DNA of 64,000 nt, taken from contig NZ_NJAG01000005.1 of the NCBI RefSeq assembly GCF_002872335.1, positions 1 to 64,000 on the forward strand. Reading direction: 5' to 3'. A model generated the notes under the pieces. That model ran no database searches, had not been told where the DNA came from, and saw only the letters and a program-made list of their open reading frames with translations. Shown in pieces: positions 55,069 to 63,056 of this stretch; the stretch's first letter is position 1, and each line of letters opens with the position of its first letter. Source of the stretch: Siphonobacter sp. BAB-5405. Its GTDB lineage: Bacteria; Bacteroidota; Bacteroidia; Cytophagales; Spirosomataceae. The translations under genes and the position numbers were made by a program.

Positions 55069-56357
55069 ATGATTTTCCGATTTTTACCTCTACTCCTGTT
55101 ACTACTGGAGTGCCTGACAGGTATGGCCCAATCACAGCAGGAGCCCTGGGTACAGGCCCAAGAACATATTCGTCGCGGGGAGTATATCCAATCGGTTCCA
55201 ATCCTACAAAAGCTTGTGGAAAGTGATAGTACGCAGGTAGAAGCCGCCCTGCAATTAGGCTTCGTACAACAGCGACTAGGCCAATTACCAGCGGCCCGTA
55301 AAACGTATGAAACCGTACTGAGACGTGATACGAGCCAGACCGAGGCATTAAATCAACTGGCGATACTATCCGAAAAGAACGCTCAGTATCGTCGGGCCTT
55401 GCACTATTACCAACGTCTTATCCAACTCGACACGACGAATGCGTATCTGTTTAAACAGGCTGCTGTCCAGTATAGTCGTCTGGAGCAGTTGGGTCAGGCC
55501 ATTGCTTTTTACAATAAGGCGGTGGCTCTCAACCCACAGGATATTGAATCCTGGGGAGAGTTGACGCGGATCCATCTGGATATAAATGATGCCGCTCATC
55601 TAAAACTAGCGGGTGAATGCGTTGAGAAAGGCCTGACTATTGATCCCAATTCCATACGGCTGTTGCTACAGAATAGCCGGGTTGATTTCCGGTTGGGGCG
55701 ATTTGCCGAAGTAATCACCAGTCTTCAGAAAACCATGGCTCAGGGTGATTCTTCGGCTTTTTACCAGCGAATGTTAGGGCGGGCGTATTACGAAATTGAT
55801 AGTCTGGATCAATCCATTTTTACGTTCCGGCGATTACTGAATGCGGGGGAAGAAACGGAATACGTGTACGGCGGCTTAGGTACGGCTTATCTGCTCAAGG
55901 CTAAAAAGATTCGGCTCATTTTGATCTCAATGCCTTCCGTAATTTCAAACAGGCCATTCAACTGGCACAAACCCGGGTGCCTGACTACCAGATGGGCCTG
56001 GGAGATGTCTATGAGCTGGAAGGCAAACCTGCATCCATCAAACGGGCTATTAAAATCTACCAGGAAACCTTTAACCTGTCCGAACGTCCGAAGGCTCTGT
56101 ACCGACTGGCTCAGTTGCACGATACCTATCAGGTAGATATGGAACTGGCAAAGACGTATTATCAGGAACTCATCAAAACCTGTAAAGTCATTGTGAGTAA
56201 TCCCCGGAACGCCAGACCCATGGAAATGCTAGATTGCACGTATGCAACGCTGGCAGCAAATCGACTGGCTGAACTCAATAAGTTAACTCCCAACGCTACT
56301 GCTCCGCTGGCTCAGGATAGTGTTCAGGTAATAGCCGATACTACCAAAAACGATTAA
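55069..56357 (+). pseudogene. Secreted TPR protein, frameshifted
   Basis: A TPR-repeat protein of about 429 residues in two frames. It has a signal peptide (FLPLLLLLLECLTGMAQ) and at least seven TPR-like units (AQEHIRRGEYIQSVPILQKL, LGFVQQRLGQLPAARKTYET, LAILSEKNAQYRRALHYYQR, AVQYSRLEQLGQAIAFYNKA and others). The frame changes in an A run (55903-55907): one extra A yields KAKKDSAHFDLNAFRNFKQA, which joins the second frame (PDYQMGLGDVYELEGKPASI to IADTTKND). It lies between the M56-TonB and TonB genes on the same strand, so it probably works with them at the envelope. One missing base in a homopolymer may be a base-call error. Confidence 0.8.
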
Positions 56358-56415
56358 TCATTTTCCACTAAACCCTTTATGGCCCGTTCATTCGGGCTTT
56401 TTTCTCCATTTTTAT

Positions 56416-56431
56416 AACTAAAAACTTAGTT
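56416..56431. promoter_or_regulatory. Second BlaI-type palindrome before the TonB gene
   Basis: AACTAA and TTAGTT flank a 4-base centre (AAAC), the same layout as the core of the operator before blaI (53050-53073). It lies 16 bases before the ATG of the TonB gene, so binding would block this gene separately. Confidence 0.55.
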
Positions 56432-56446
56432 TAAACTTATACACCC

Positions 56447-57262
56447 ATGGAAACGTATCAAACCCTCGAAGACTATGTTTTTGCGAACCGCAATCAGGCC
56501 TACGGAGCTTATGAACTACGCCAGAGTATAAGCCAGTACCTCCGTTGGGCAACCGTAATCAGTATCAGCCTGTTTCTGGTACTCGCTTTAGCTCCCGTAC
56601 TTTTTGCTCGTTTATCTCCTTCCAGAAGTTCGGTTTCTGCTCATCTTACGCCGGTAAAAGTAGATCTTGAAACGCCTGAGATTCCCCAAACACCACCTAC
56701 TCTGCCTCCACCACCCGCTCCTGACGTTCCTCAAACGAACACGTATGAACTTAAACCCCCGGTTGTAGTCGCTGATGAGCAGGTCCCTGACGATTCATTT
56801 CTGGCAACCCAAGAGCAGTTGCAGGTCCATCAGGCTGGTTCGCGGACATTTCTGGAGGGTAATGATCTGCCTGCTATTGTAGATGTCACGGAAAGTTCCG
56901 GGAAAAAGGAGGATCTGATCGTAGAAGTCAGTCCTAAGGAAAGTAATGAAGTGATGCTAACAGTCGAAATCCAGCCAGAATATCCGGGTGGAATGGAAGC
57001 GTTCAATCAGTATTTACGAAAGAATCTTCGTTATCCCACGCAGGCCCAGCAGGCCAACGTGAGTGGCAATGTATATCTCTCGTTTGTGGTCGAAAAAGAC
57101 GGAAGCATTACGCAGCTCCAGATTCTGAAAGGATTAGGTTTCGGCTGTGATGAAGAGGCTCAGCGGGTATTACAGGCAATGCCCCGCTGGAAACCCGGCC
57201 GCCAACAGGGTCGAGCGGTTAAGTGTCGGTTTAATCTACCTATCGCGTTCCGGCTTGAATAA
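56447..57262 (+). CDS. TonB family protein
   Basis: A 271-residue energy-transduction protein: short cytoplasmic N-terminus with FANRNQAYGAYELRQSISQY, typical of Bacteroidota TonB, one membrane helix (VISISLFLVLALAPVLFARL), a Pro-rich linker (QTPPTLPPPPAPDVPQTNTY) and a C-terminal TonB domain (YPGGMEAFNQYLRKNLRYPT, VSGNVYLSFVVEKDGSITQL, ILKGLGFGCDEEAQRVLQAM). It would couple the proton gradient to outer-membrane TonB-dependent transporters, none of which is in the window. Its C-terminal domain is closely similar to that of the M56-TonB fusion, suggesting duplication. Confidence 0.92.
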   Translation: METYQTLEDYVFANRNQAYGAYELRQSISQYLRWATVISISLFLVLALAPVLFARLSPSRSSVSAHLTPVKVDLETPEIPQTPPTLPPPPAPDVPQTNTYELKPPVVVADEQVPDDSFLATQEQLQVHQAGSRTFLEGNDLPAIVDVTESSGKKEDLIVEVSPKESNEVMLTVEIQPEYPGGMEAFNQYLRKNLRYPTQAQQANVSGNVYLSFVVEKDGSITQLQILKGLGFGCDEEAQRVLQAMPRWKPGRQQGRAVKCRFNLPIAFRLE

Positions 57263-57423
57263 GTTTTGTGTACTAGCTTATTAGGAAAAATAGTACGGAA
57301 CAAGGGAAGAAACGGAGAGGTTTTTGTAGCCTACCGCTTCGATCGGACAATTGAACTTTACCAATAAAAAATTTTAAATAGTATATTCCGGTGTTTAGTG
57401 TAATTTAAATTTCTGATAATCAG

Positions 57424-57454
57424 TTGCTTTGTATTGTCGTTAATTGCATATTTG
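57424..57454 (+). promoter_or_regulatory. Probable promoter of the CBM48 gene
   Basis: TTG (57424-57426), 20 bases, then CATATTTG (57447-57454), one base from the -7 consensus TAnnTTTG; transcription would begin about 57460, 25 bases before the gene. Confidence 0.45.
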
Positions 57455-57484
57455 CCTCTGTAAATCAAATGGAATAATCCAACC

Positions 57485-57793
57485 ATGAGTCTGTCTAAGC
57501 AAACACTCAAGAGTAAGCCTGTTACAAAGGTCACATTCACTGTTCCTTCTGAGCATTGCAATGGAGCTAAAGCAGTTGCCGTTGTAGGTGAATTCAACGG
57601 ATGGGATGCCGATGCTACTCCTTTGAAAAAACAAAAAGATGGTTCTTTTAAAGGCACTGTTGAATTAACAACTGGCAAAGAATATCAATTCCGTTATTTA
57701 GTCGATGGCGAAGTCTGGATCAACGAAACTGAAGCGGATAAATTTGTTGCTAGTGGCATTTCTATGGAAGAAAACTCAGTGGTTGTCCTGTAA
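57485..57793 (+). CDS. Small glycogen-binding (CBM48/isoamylase early-set) domain protein
   Basis: A 102-residue, single-domain protein of the E-set/CBM48 type, found in AMPK beta subunits and glycogen-branching enzymes: VTFTVPSEHCNGAKAVAVVG, then EFNGWDADATPLKKQKDGSF with the Trp and Asn that bind alpha-glucan, and YQFRYLVDGEVWINETEADK. No catalytic domain. Codons are more A/T-rich than around, typical of a highly expressed gene. Probably cytoplasmic, binding glycogen or acting as adaptor; partner unknown. A strong terminator follows. Confidence 0.85.
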   Translation: MSLSKQTLKSKPVTKVTFTVPSEHCNGAKAVAVVGEFNGWDADATPLKKQKDGSFKGTVELTTGKEYQFRYLVDGEVWINETEADKFVASGISMEENSVVVL

Positions 57794-57815
57794 TATACGG
57801 TACATCATTTTTCTG

Positions 57816-57846
57816 AATCCCCGGCTTTTTTATAAAGTCGGGGATT
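57816..57846 (+). terminator. Terminator after the CBM48 gene
   Basis: AATCCCCGGCTTT pairs with AAAGTCGGGGATT (one G/U pair) around a 5-base loop and is followed by T7. Confidence 0.85.
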
Positions 57847-57950
57847 TTTTTGTTACAGCTTGCAACGTTTATGCCTGCTTTTGCATCCTTTATCCAGAAA
57901 CCAAATCAATCACCAGCACGGAAGTGTTTTACAAAGAAAAAGTAAAAATT

Positions 57951-57994
57951 TTAGGTACCATGTATTGCAAAGTACCTAACAACACCTATCTTTG
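57951..57994 (+). promoter_or_regulatory. Consensus promoter overlapped by a palindromic operator
   Basis: TTG (57965-57967), exactly 19 bases, then TATCTTTG (57987-57994) is a perfect match to the Bacteroidota vegetative promoter. An 8-bp inverted repeat TTAGGTAC / GTACCTAA (57951-57958 with 57972-57979) straddles the -33 element, so a dimeric repressor could block it. Transcription would begin about 58000, leaving a leader of 110 bases before the next ORF. The regulator is not in the window; a PadR-type repressor is my guess. Confidence 0.65.
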
Positions 57995-58110
57995 TAACAT
58001 CAAAATAAGAACAGCGATACCGTTTAGTTTCCGTTCATCCCGAAGTGGTAGCATAAACTAAGTTTTTATCGTTGTTTTGAATCACCTCCGAACGTAAACT
58101 CCTTTCAGCC

Positions 58111-58464
58111 ATGAAGTTCTTTGGTCTTGCATTCCGAAAAATTTCCTTCCTGTTGGTACTGCTGGGATTATTCAATGTCCAGGGTTTCGGTATGGGTACC
58201 CCCCACCGCTTGTATACGGGTAAAGGACTGGTTACCCAACTGGCCCGTAAAACCAGTACGCTGGTTCATACCAAATCCAACGAAATTCCAGCGAAGGCTG
58301 CAACTATTACTTCTTATCCGAAAGTAGCCCGTTCGTTAATGACGGTAATACTGGATTGGGCCATACAACTCTTTACGTCCCAAGAAGACGTAACTACGAT
58401 ACCATCGCAGAAGAATCGGACCCCTCAGGGCCGTTCGGTCTGCCCGACCATTTATCAGGTCTAA
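58111..58464 (+). CDS. Small secreted protein, unknown (reading frame uncertain)
   Basis: A 117-residue ORF after a perfect promoter and before a terminator, so transcription is likely. It begins with a signal peptide (KISFLLVLLGLFNVQGFGMG). The rest has no recognisable domain. From about residue 80 on, another frame (from ND after 58338) reads as more protein-like (YVPRRRNYDTIAEESDPSGP, then FGLPDHLSG) and runs past the terminator; a one-base slip in this region cannot be excluded. If so, the true C-terminus is different. Function unknown. Confidence 0.45.
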   Translation: MKFFGLAFRKISFLLVLLGLFNVQGFGMGTPHRLYTGKGLVTQLARKTSTLVHTKSNEIPAKAATITSYPKVARSLMTVILDWAIQLFTSQEDVTTIPSQKNRTPQGRSVCPTIYQV

Positions 58465-58498
58465 CACTTTTTTTAGTTTTGGTTAAGGGTTATTTGGA

Positions 58499-58524
58499 CA
58501 AAGCCGCTCATTTGAGCGGCTTTG
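58499..58524 (+). terminator. Terminator after the small secreted ORF
   Basis: CAAAGCCGCTCA and TGAGCGGCTTTG form a perfect 12-bp stem with a 2-base (practically 4-base) loop, 35 bases past the stop codon of the small ORF. Confidence 0.8.
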
Positions 58525-58575
58525 CCTTTAGAAGCCCTATGTTCTTCCGTTTGATTTTAATTATATTCCCTTCCT

Positions 58576-58968
58576 ATGAACTATCTATTTGTCTACGGTA
58601 CCTTACGACGAACGGCCAACCATGCCATGCATGAGGTGCTGCAGCGGCAGGCCCAGTGGGTGGATGAAGGTTCAGTACCCGGAAAGCTCTACCTGATTGA
58701 CTGGTATCCTGCTCTGACCCGAAGTCAGGATTCAGACGACCGGGTGAAAGGTGAGGTGTATTGGCTACCAGACCCAGAGCGTACCTTTGCCGAACTGGAC
58801 TCTTATGAAGGGTACTATCCCGAAGACGAAGCCCATTCCGATTATTTACGACAACCCGAAACCGTGCAGCTTCTTGACGGCACCTCGGTTCAGGCCTGGG
58901 TATACATTTATAATTTGCCTACGATCGGGCTAACGCAAATTAAAAGTGGGGATTTTCTCAATCGTTAA
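58576..58968 (+). CDS. Gamma-glutamylcyclotransferase-like (GGCT/AIG2) protein
   Basis: A 130-residue protein with the family start MNYLFVYGTLRRTANHAMHE (the YGTLR loop) and the active-site acidic residue in FAELDSYEGYYPEDEA. GGCT-like enzymes cut gamma-glutamyl-amines or gamma-glutamyl dipeptides to 5-oxoproline. Substrate not known here. Its stop codon overlaps the stop of the convergent response regulator gene (TTAA at 58965-58968), with no terminator between them. Confidence 0.88.
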   Translation: MNYLFVYGTLRRTANHAMHEVLQRQAQWVDEGSVPGKLYLIDWYPALTRSQDSDDRVKGEVYWLPDPERTFAELDSYEGYYPEDEAHSDYLRQPETVQLLDGTSVQAWVYIYNLPTIGLTQIKSGDFLNR

Positions 58969-59624
58969 TACAAGCCGTTCTTCACCGCGTATACAACCAT
59001 AGCTGCCGTATTTTTTGCCCCGATTTTCTCCATGATGCGAGTACGGTGTCCTTCTACGGTACGGTCACTGATGTACAGCCTTTCAGCGATTTCGGCGTTG
59101 GTTAGTCCACTGCATATGAGTTGCAGTACTTCCAGTTCGCGTTCACTCAGGGGTGTTTGAGAAGAAAAAGAAGGTTTTCTGGGCTTCGAGCGTTCGATCA
59201 TCCGACGGTGCATCACCTTCGTCAGGAAAGCTCCGTAATAGTAGTTTTCTTCCATGACCGTCCGGACAGCTTTCACAACCTCGTCGGGATCGCTGTCTTT
59301 GATCAGGTAACCGTTGGCTCCCAGTTCCATCAGGTTGGTTACGAATCCATCATCATCGTGCATGGATATGATGATAATCTTTACCTCCGGAAAACGATTT
59401 CGCAGCTGTTCGGTGGTTTTAATACCGTCCAGAACCGGCATTTGTAAATCCAGTAAAACGACATCGGGTACCTGAAAGGCCAGTTGGGTGAGCAAATCCT
59501 GCCCATCCTGAGCTTCCAGGATAACCTCAATTGAATCGTAGGTTTTCAAGATATTGGCCAGTCCCCTCCGAAAAAGGGCATGATCATCGGCAATAGCTAC
59601 GCGAATGTGGGAAGTACCACTCAT
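58965..59624 (-). CDS. NarL/FixJ-type response regulator
   Basis: A 219-residue two-component regulator: receiver domain with DDHALFRRGL, phosphoacceptor Asp59 in VVLLDLQMPVLDGIKT and the conserved Lys in NGYLIKDSDPDEVVKAVRTV, then a LuxR-type HTH (PLSERELEVLQLICSGLTNA, RLYISDRTVEGHRTRIMEKI, GAKNTAAMVVYAVKNGLY). It follows its histidine kinase gene by six bases, so the two form one operon. Target genes unknown. Confidence 0.94.
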   Translation of the reverse strand: MSGTSHIRVAIADDHALFRRGLANILKTYDSIEVILEAQDGQDLLTQLAFQVPDVVLLDLQMPVLDGIKTTEQLRNRFPEVKIIIISMHDDDGFVTNLMELGANGYLIKDSDPDEVVKAVRTVMEENYYYGAFLTKVMHRRMIERSKPRKPSFSSQTPLSERELEVLQLICSGLTNAEIAERLYISDRTVEGHRTRIMEKIGAKNTAAMVVYAVKNGLY

Positions 59625-59630
59625 AAGTAA

Positions 59631-60419
59631 TCAGGACGTATGCAGCGGAATGTCAACGACGGTATGTGTTCCCTGACCGGGAGAAGTTTCAAACACGACA
59701 TCCCCTCCTACTACGTTCAAACGGCTTTCAATATTTTTCAAGCCCATAGGAGTCGTTTGCTGCTGAACTTTCGACCAGTCGAAGCCCATTCCATTATCAC
59801 TTAATGTAAAAAAAACTCGTTTCGGTTGGTACAGCAATAATACCTCAATACGACTCGCCTCGGCGTGTTTAAGGCTATTCTGGAGTAACTCCTGGGCTAC
59901 CCTGAATAAAGTAAATTCAATGGACCGATCAAGGCGGTGTTCTTCTCCGCGGCACTCCAGTTCAATGCATACGTCGGGATGCGATTGCTGTAACTTTTCA
60001 ACCAATTCCTGTAATACGATCACCAAACCCAGTTTTTCCAGGGCAGGTGGCTGAATCTCTTTGGTAATTCGCCGAACGTTCTTCACCGCCTCTTCGAGCA
60101 GGCGTTTGGTCTGTTCAGCACTCTGCAGCGATTCCGGACAGTTATCCAGATAACGGGTTACCAGCGAAAAACTCATTCGCGTAGCCGATAGCAGACTTCC
60201 TATATCTTCGTGTAAATCAGCTGCAATTCGCTGGGCTTCTGCTTCCTGCGAGCGAATACTGGCTTCGAGACTGCCTTCCAGGTACCGAATAAATGCTTTC
60301 TGACGTAACTGCTTTCGCCTGGTCATTACAAAAAACAGCAGACTCCCCAGACCCATGAGTACTGTAAATGTAATACCAGCCGCCAGCGTTAGCGGAAAGT
60401 CTTCTAAGGTGTGGTTCAT
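59631..60419 (-). CDS. NarL/DegS-type sensor histidine kinase
   Basis: A 262-residue kinase with one N-terminal membrane helix (LTLAAGITFTVLMGLGSLLF), a HisKA_3 dimer domain with His70 in RIAADLHEDIGSLLSATRMS, and a HATPase_c domain (ELLQNSLKHAEASRIEVLLL for the N box, FFTLSDNGMGFDWSKVQQQT for the G1 box, MGLKNIESRLNVVGGDVVFE for the G2 box). It lacks a periplasmic sensor domain, so the signal may be sensed in the membrane or by a partner. Operon with the response regulator downstream. Confidence 0.92.
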   Translation of the reverse strand: MNHTLEDFPLTLAAGITFTVLMGLGSLLFFVMTRRKQLRQKAFIRYLEGSLEASIRSQEAEAQRIAADLHEDIGSLLSATRMSFSLVTRYLDNCPESLQSAEQTKRLLEEAVKNVRRITKEIQPPALEKLGLVIVLQELVEKLQQSHPDVCIELECRGEEHRLDRSIEFTLFRVAQELLQNSLKHAEASRIEVLLLYQPKRVFFTLSDNGMGFDWSKVQQQTTPMGLKNIESRLNVVGGDVVFETSPGQGTHTVVDIPLHTS

Positions 60420-60981
60420 GGATGCCTATTCTAAAACCAATGCCGGAATAATTCGCCTTACCAGGCTCGCTACCGATCGGATTGCCTTTGGGCTCTATAC
60501 AGAAATAGCCAACGGCTCTCTTTTGATCCGTTTATTACTGAAAGCACCGGAGACTTCAGCGATCATCTCCTTGCTTACAACCGCTGGACTCATCGACGAG
60601 AGCGTCGTGTGACCCGCTCTTTTTTACTATGCGTATGGGAAAGTCCTGGGGTAGTTACAACTAATTTCGGCTAGACAAACTAACAATCAAGATTGGTTTG
60701 GGAAGCTTTTTCAGAGGATTGGTAACTAAAGATCGGTTTCCGGTTTATTCAGTTAGTAAATTTGCATGGATTCCGTATGGCCTCCAACTGGTTCCCTTAA
60801 AATCGGGGAAAAAGCCGGGTAAAATCAAGGGAAAATACCTAAGCACTACCACCTATTTTACTGCATTATTTTGAAAACAGTGGTTCAGTTTTTTGCGAAG
60901 GTCATCTCATAAACAGATTTGTTTTTCGCTACATAACCTGGGCGTTTGCTAGTAAAAGTAGTCAAATTTTCCGCACTTCGT
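60420..60981. other. Intergenic region between the kinase gene and rarA
   Basis: About 560 bases. A 64-codon ORF (60418-60612, plus strand, starting MDAYSKTNAGIIRL) begins next to the kinase start; it has no RNA- or protein-level likeness I know, and may be chance. A -7 box TAAATTTG at 60757-60764 could serve rarA with a long leader. No hairpin of terminator type, no repeat. Confidence 0.35.
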
Positions 60982-62256
60982 ATGCAACCACTCGCCGAAC
61001 GCATGCGTCCCCGGACGCTGGATGAATACATTGGCCAACAGCATCTTTTAGGCACCAAAGCCGTACTTCGGCAAGCCATCGATGCCCAGCGGATTCCCTC
61101 TATGATTCTCTGGGGTCCGCCGGGTGTGGGTAAGACTACCCTCGCTACGCTCATTTCGCAGTCACTGAAAGTCCCGTTTTTTAGTCTTTCCGCCATTAAT
61201 TCAGGCGTAAAGGATATTCGGGATACGATTGAATCAGCTTCTAAACAGCGATTTTTCAGTTCAGCCAGCCCTATTTTGTTCATCGACGAAATTCATCGCT
61301 TTTCCAAATCGCAGCAGGATTCACTGCTGGGGGCCGTCGAACGGGGCATTGTGACGCTGATCGGAGCCACTACCGAGAACCCATCCTTCGAGGTTATTCC
61401 CGCCTTGCTCTCCCGCTGTCAGGTGTACGTACTGAAATCGATTGAAAAAGCCGACCTGATTCAGATGATTGACCGGGCTCTGGCTCAGGATGAGTACCTG
61501 AAAGACCGGGACATTCGGGTCGAAGAATACGAGGCGATGCTGCAGCTTTCGGGGGGGGATGGTCGGAAGTTGTATAACATTCTTGAACTGATTACCAACT
61601 TCCAGCGGGCGGGCGAACCGCTGGTGATTACCAATGAACTGGTTTTCGAGAAAGTCCAGCAAAACATTGCCCTGTACGATAAAGGCGGCGAAGCCCATTA
61701 CGACATCGCCTCGGCCTTTATCAAATCCATTCGTGGCTCGGACCCCAATGCGGCCATTTACTACCTGGCCCGGATGCTCGACGGTGGCGAAGATATTGAA
61801 TTCATCGCCCGTCGAATTCTGATTTCAGCCGCTGAAGATGTGGGTCTGGCCAATCCTAACGCTTTGTTACTGGCCGAAAGCTGTTTCCAGGCGGTGAAAG
61901 TACTCGGCATGCCCGAAGCCCGTATTCCGCTGGCCGAAGCGACCATTTATCTGGCTACCTCACCCAAGAGCAATTCGGCGTACGCCGCTATCAATCAGGC
62001 TCTGGAGCTGGTTCAGAAAACCGGGGCTCAGCCCATTCCACTCCACCTGCGGAATGCTCCGACCAAGCTGATGAAAGAGTTGAATTATGGGAAAAACTAT
62101 CAGTATGCCCATCAGTTCAAGAACAACTTCGTCGAACAGGAATTTTTACCCGAATCCTTAACGGGTACCAAACTCTTCGATCCGCAGGAAAACGGGGCCG
62201 AAGAGAAAATCCGTGAACGCCTCCGGGCCTTGTGGCAGGAGAAGTACGGGTATTGA
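60982..62256 (+). CDS. rarA: Replication-associated recombination protein A (RarA/MgsA AAA+ ATPase)
   Basis: A 424-residue AAA+ ATPase related to clamp loaders, active at stalled forks. MQPLAERMRPRTLDEYIGQQ is the family start; Walker A GPPGVGKTTLATLI, Walker B SPILFIDEIHRFSKSQQDSL, sensor 1 IGATTENPSFEVIPALLSRC with the arginine finger, and the C-terminal tetramer domain (IRGSDPNAAIYYLARMLDGG, ARRILISAAEDVGLANPNAL). The frame begins further upstream (60946), but MQPLAER is the accepted start. Confidence 0.95.
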   Translation: MQPLAERMRPRTLDEYIGQQHLLGTKAVLRQAIDAQRIPSMILWGPPGVGKTTLATLISQSLKVPFFSLSAINSGVKDIRDTIESASKQRFFSSASPILFIDEIHRFSKSQQDSLLGAVERGIVTLIGATTENPSFEVIPALLSRCQVYVLKSIEKADLIQMIDRALAQDEYLKDRDIRVEEYEAMLQLSGGDGRKLYNILELITNFQRAGEPLVITNELVFEKVQQNIALYDKGGEAHYDIASAFIKSIRGSDPNAAIYYLARMLDGGEDIEFIARRILISAAEDVGLANPNALLLAESCFQAVKVLGMPEARIPLAEATIYLATSPKSNSAYAAINQALELVQKTGAQPIPLHLRNAPTKLMKELNYGKNYQYAHQFKNNFVEQEFLPESLTGTKLFDPQENGAEEKIRERLRALWQEKYGY

Positions 62257-62261
62257 GATAG

Positions 62262-62480
62262 ATGGGAGTTTAAGGAGGTTTGAACAGGTTTAAAGTTTAA
62301 GATTTGAATAGGTTTAAAGTTTGAGAAAGGTTTGAGGTTTGGTAGAGGTTTGATAGAGATGTAAGCTCTAACATAGAAATATGGATTTGTATGTACAAAC
62401 GTTCTATCCTTCGCCAACTTCATACTTTTAAAACCTAAACCATTTCAAACTTGAAACACTTTTCAAACCTCCTCCCCTCC
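62262..62480. repeat. Imperfect GTTTGAA-type repeats with inverted ends
   Basis: From 62262 on, units such as GAGTTTAAGG, GGTTTGAACAGG, GTTTAAAGTTTAAG and GTTTGAGAAAG repeat; the right part has the inverse (TTTTCAAACCTCC, CCATTTCAAAC). GGAGGTTTGAA (62274-62284) and TTCAAACCTCC (62462-62472) form a perfect 11-bp inverted repeat that encloses the region. It separates convergent rarA and the DUF423 gene. Confidence 0.6.
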
Positions 62481-62861
62481 TCAAGCCTTCACCACCTGAA
62501 ACGCCAGCAGTACCCAGCCAATAATCAGGGCCGTACCACCGATGGGAGCGACGGCACCAAACACTTTGATTCCCGTAAAGCAGATCGTATAGAGCGATCC
62601 GCTGAAAATGATGACACCGATCAGGAAAGCCCAACCTGCCCAGCCCAATCCTTTCTCTACTGCGGGCAGCTGATTCATCAGCAAACCAATTGCCAGTAAG
62701 GCCAGTGCGTGATAAAACTGATACCGAACAGCCGTTTCAAAAGTATCGAAGCGACCGGTAGCTACGAGCATGGGTTTCAGAGCGTGGGCACCAAAAGCCC
62801 CCAATCCAACGCCCAACGCCCCCAATAAAGAGCCAGCCAGCAGAGCAAATTTTGCAGTCAT
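62481..62861 (-). CDS. DUF423 family membrane protein
   Basis: A 126-residue protein with four membrane helices: LLAGSLLGALGVGLGAFGAH, FYHALALLAIGLLMNQLPAV, GWAGWAFLIGVIIFSGSLYT and GTALIIGWVLLAFQVVKA. GAFGAHALK and FDTFETAVRYQFYHALALL are signatures of DUF423 (YgdD). Function unknown; the family is small, widespread and not essential. Confidence 0.92.
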   Translation of the reverse strand: MTAKFALLAGSLLGALGVGLGAFGAHALKPMLVATGRFDTFETAVRYQFYHALALLAIGLLMNQLPAVEKGLGWAGWAFLIGVIIFSGSLYTICFTGIKVFGAVAPIGGTALIIGWVLLAFQVVKA

Positions 62862-63056
62862 AGAAAAAAATACGTTAAGTCAGAAATTTTACGCTATTTA
62901 TGGCCGTATCCTACACAGCCTTTCTCAGGAAGGCGTAAATTTCGGATACGATCGTTACATTGTTTCGTAAAAGGTTACGAACCCGCCGAAGTTTTTATGG
63001 TTATGCCGTTTATGCTCAGCCGGATTCCCATGTCGTAACCCTCACTCTACTCACGT

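Noticed and set aside
58052-58062. AAACTAAG after the promoter at 57987 as a third BlaI site
   Set aside because: It lacks the 4-base centre and inverted partner of the sites at 53050 and 56416.
58356-58634. Alternative ORF MGHTTLYVPRR as a gene
   Set aside because: It runs through a strong terminator into the GGCT gene; only its first part looks protein-like, so I mention it as a possible frame slip of the small secreted ORF.
60418-60612. 64-codon ORF starting MDAYSKTNAG beside the kinase start
   Set aside because: No family likeness, no promoter or terminator of its own, and its extension lies on the reverse of the kinase gene; chance is as likely.
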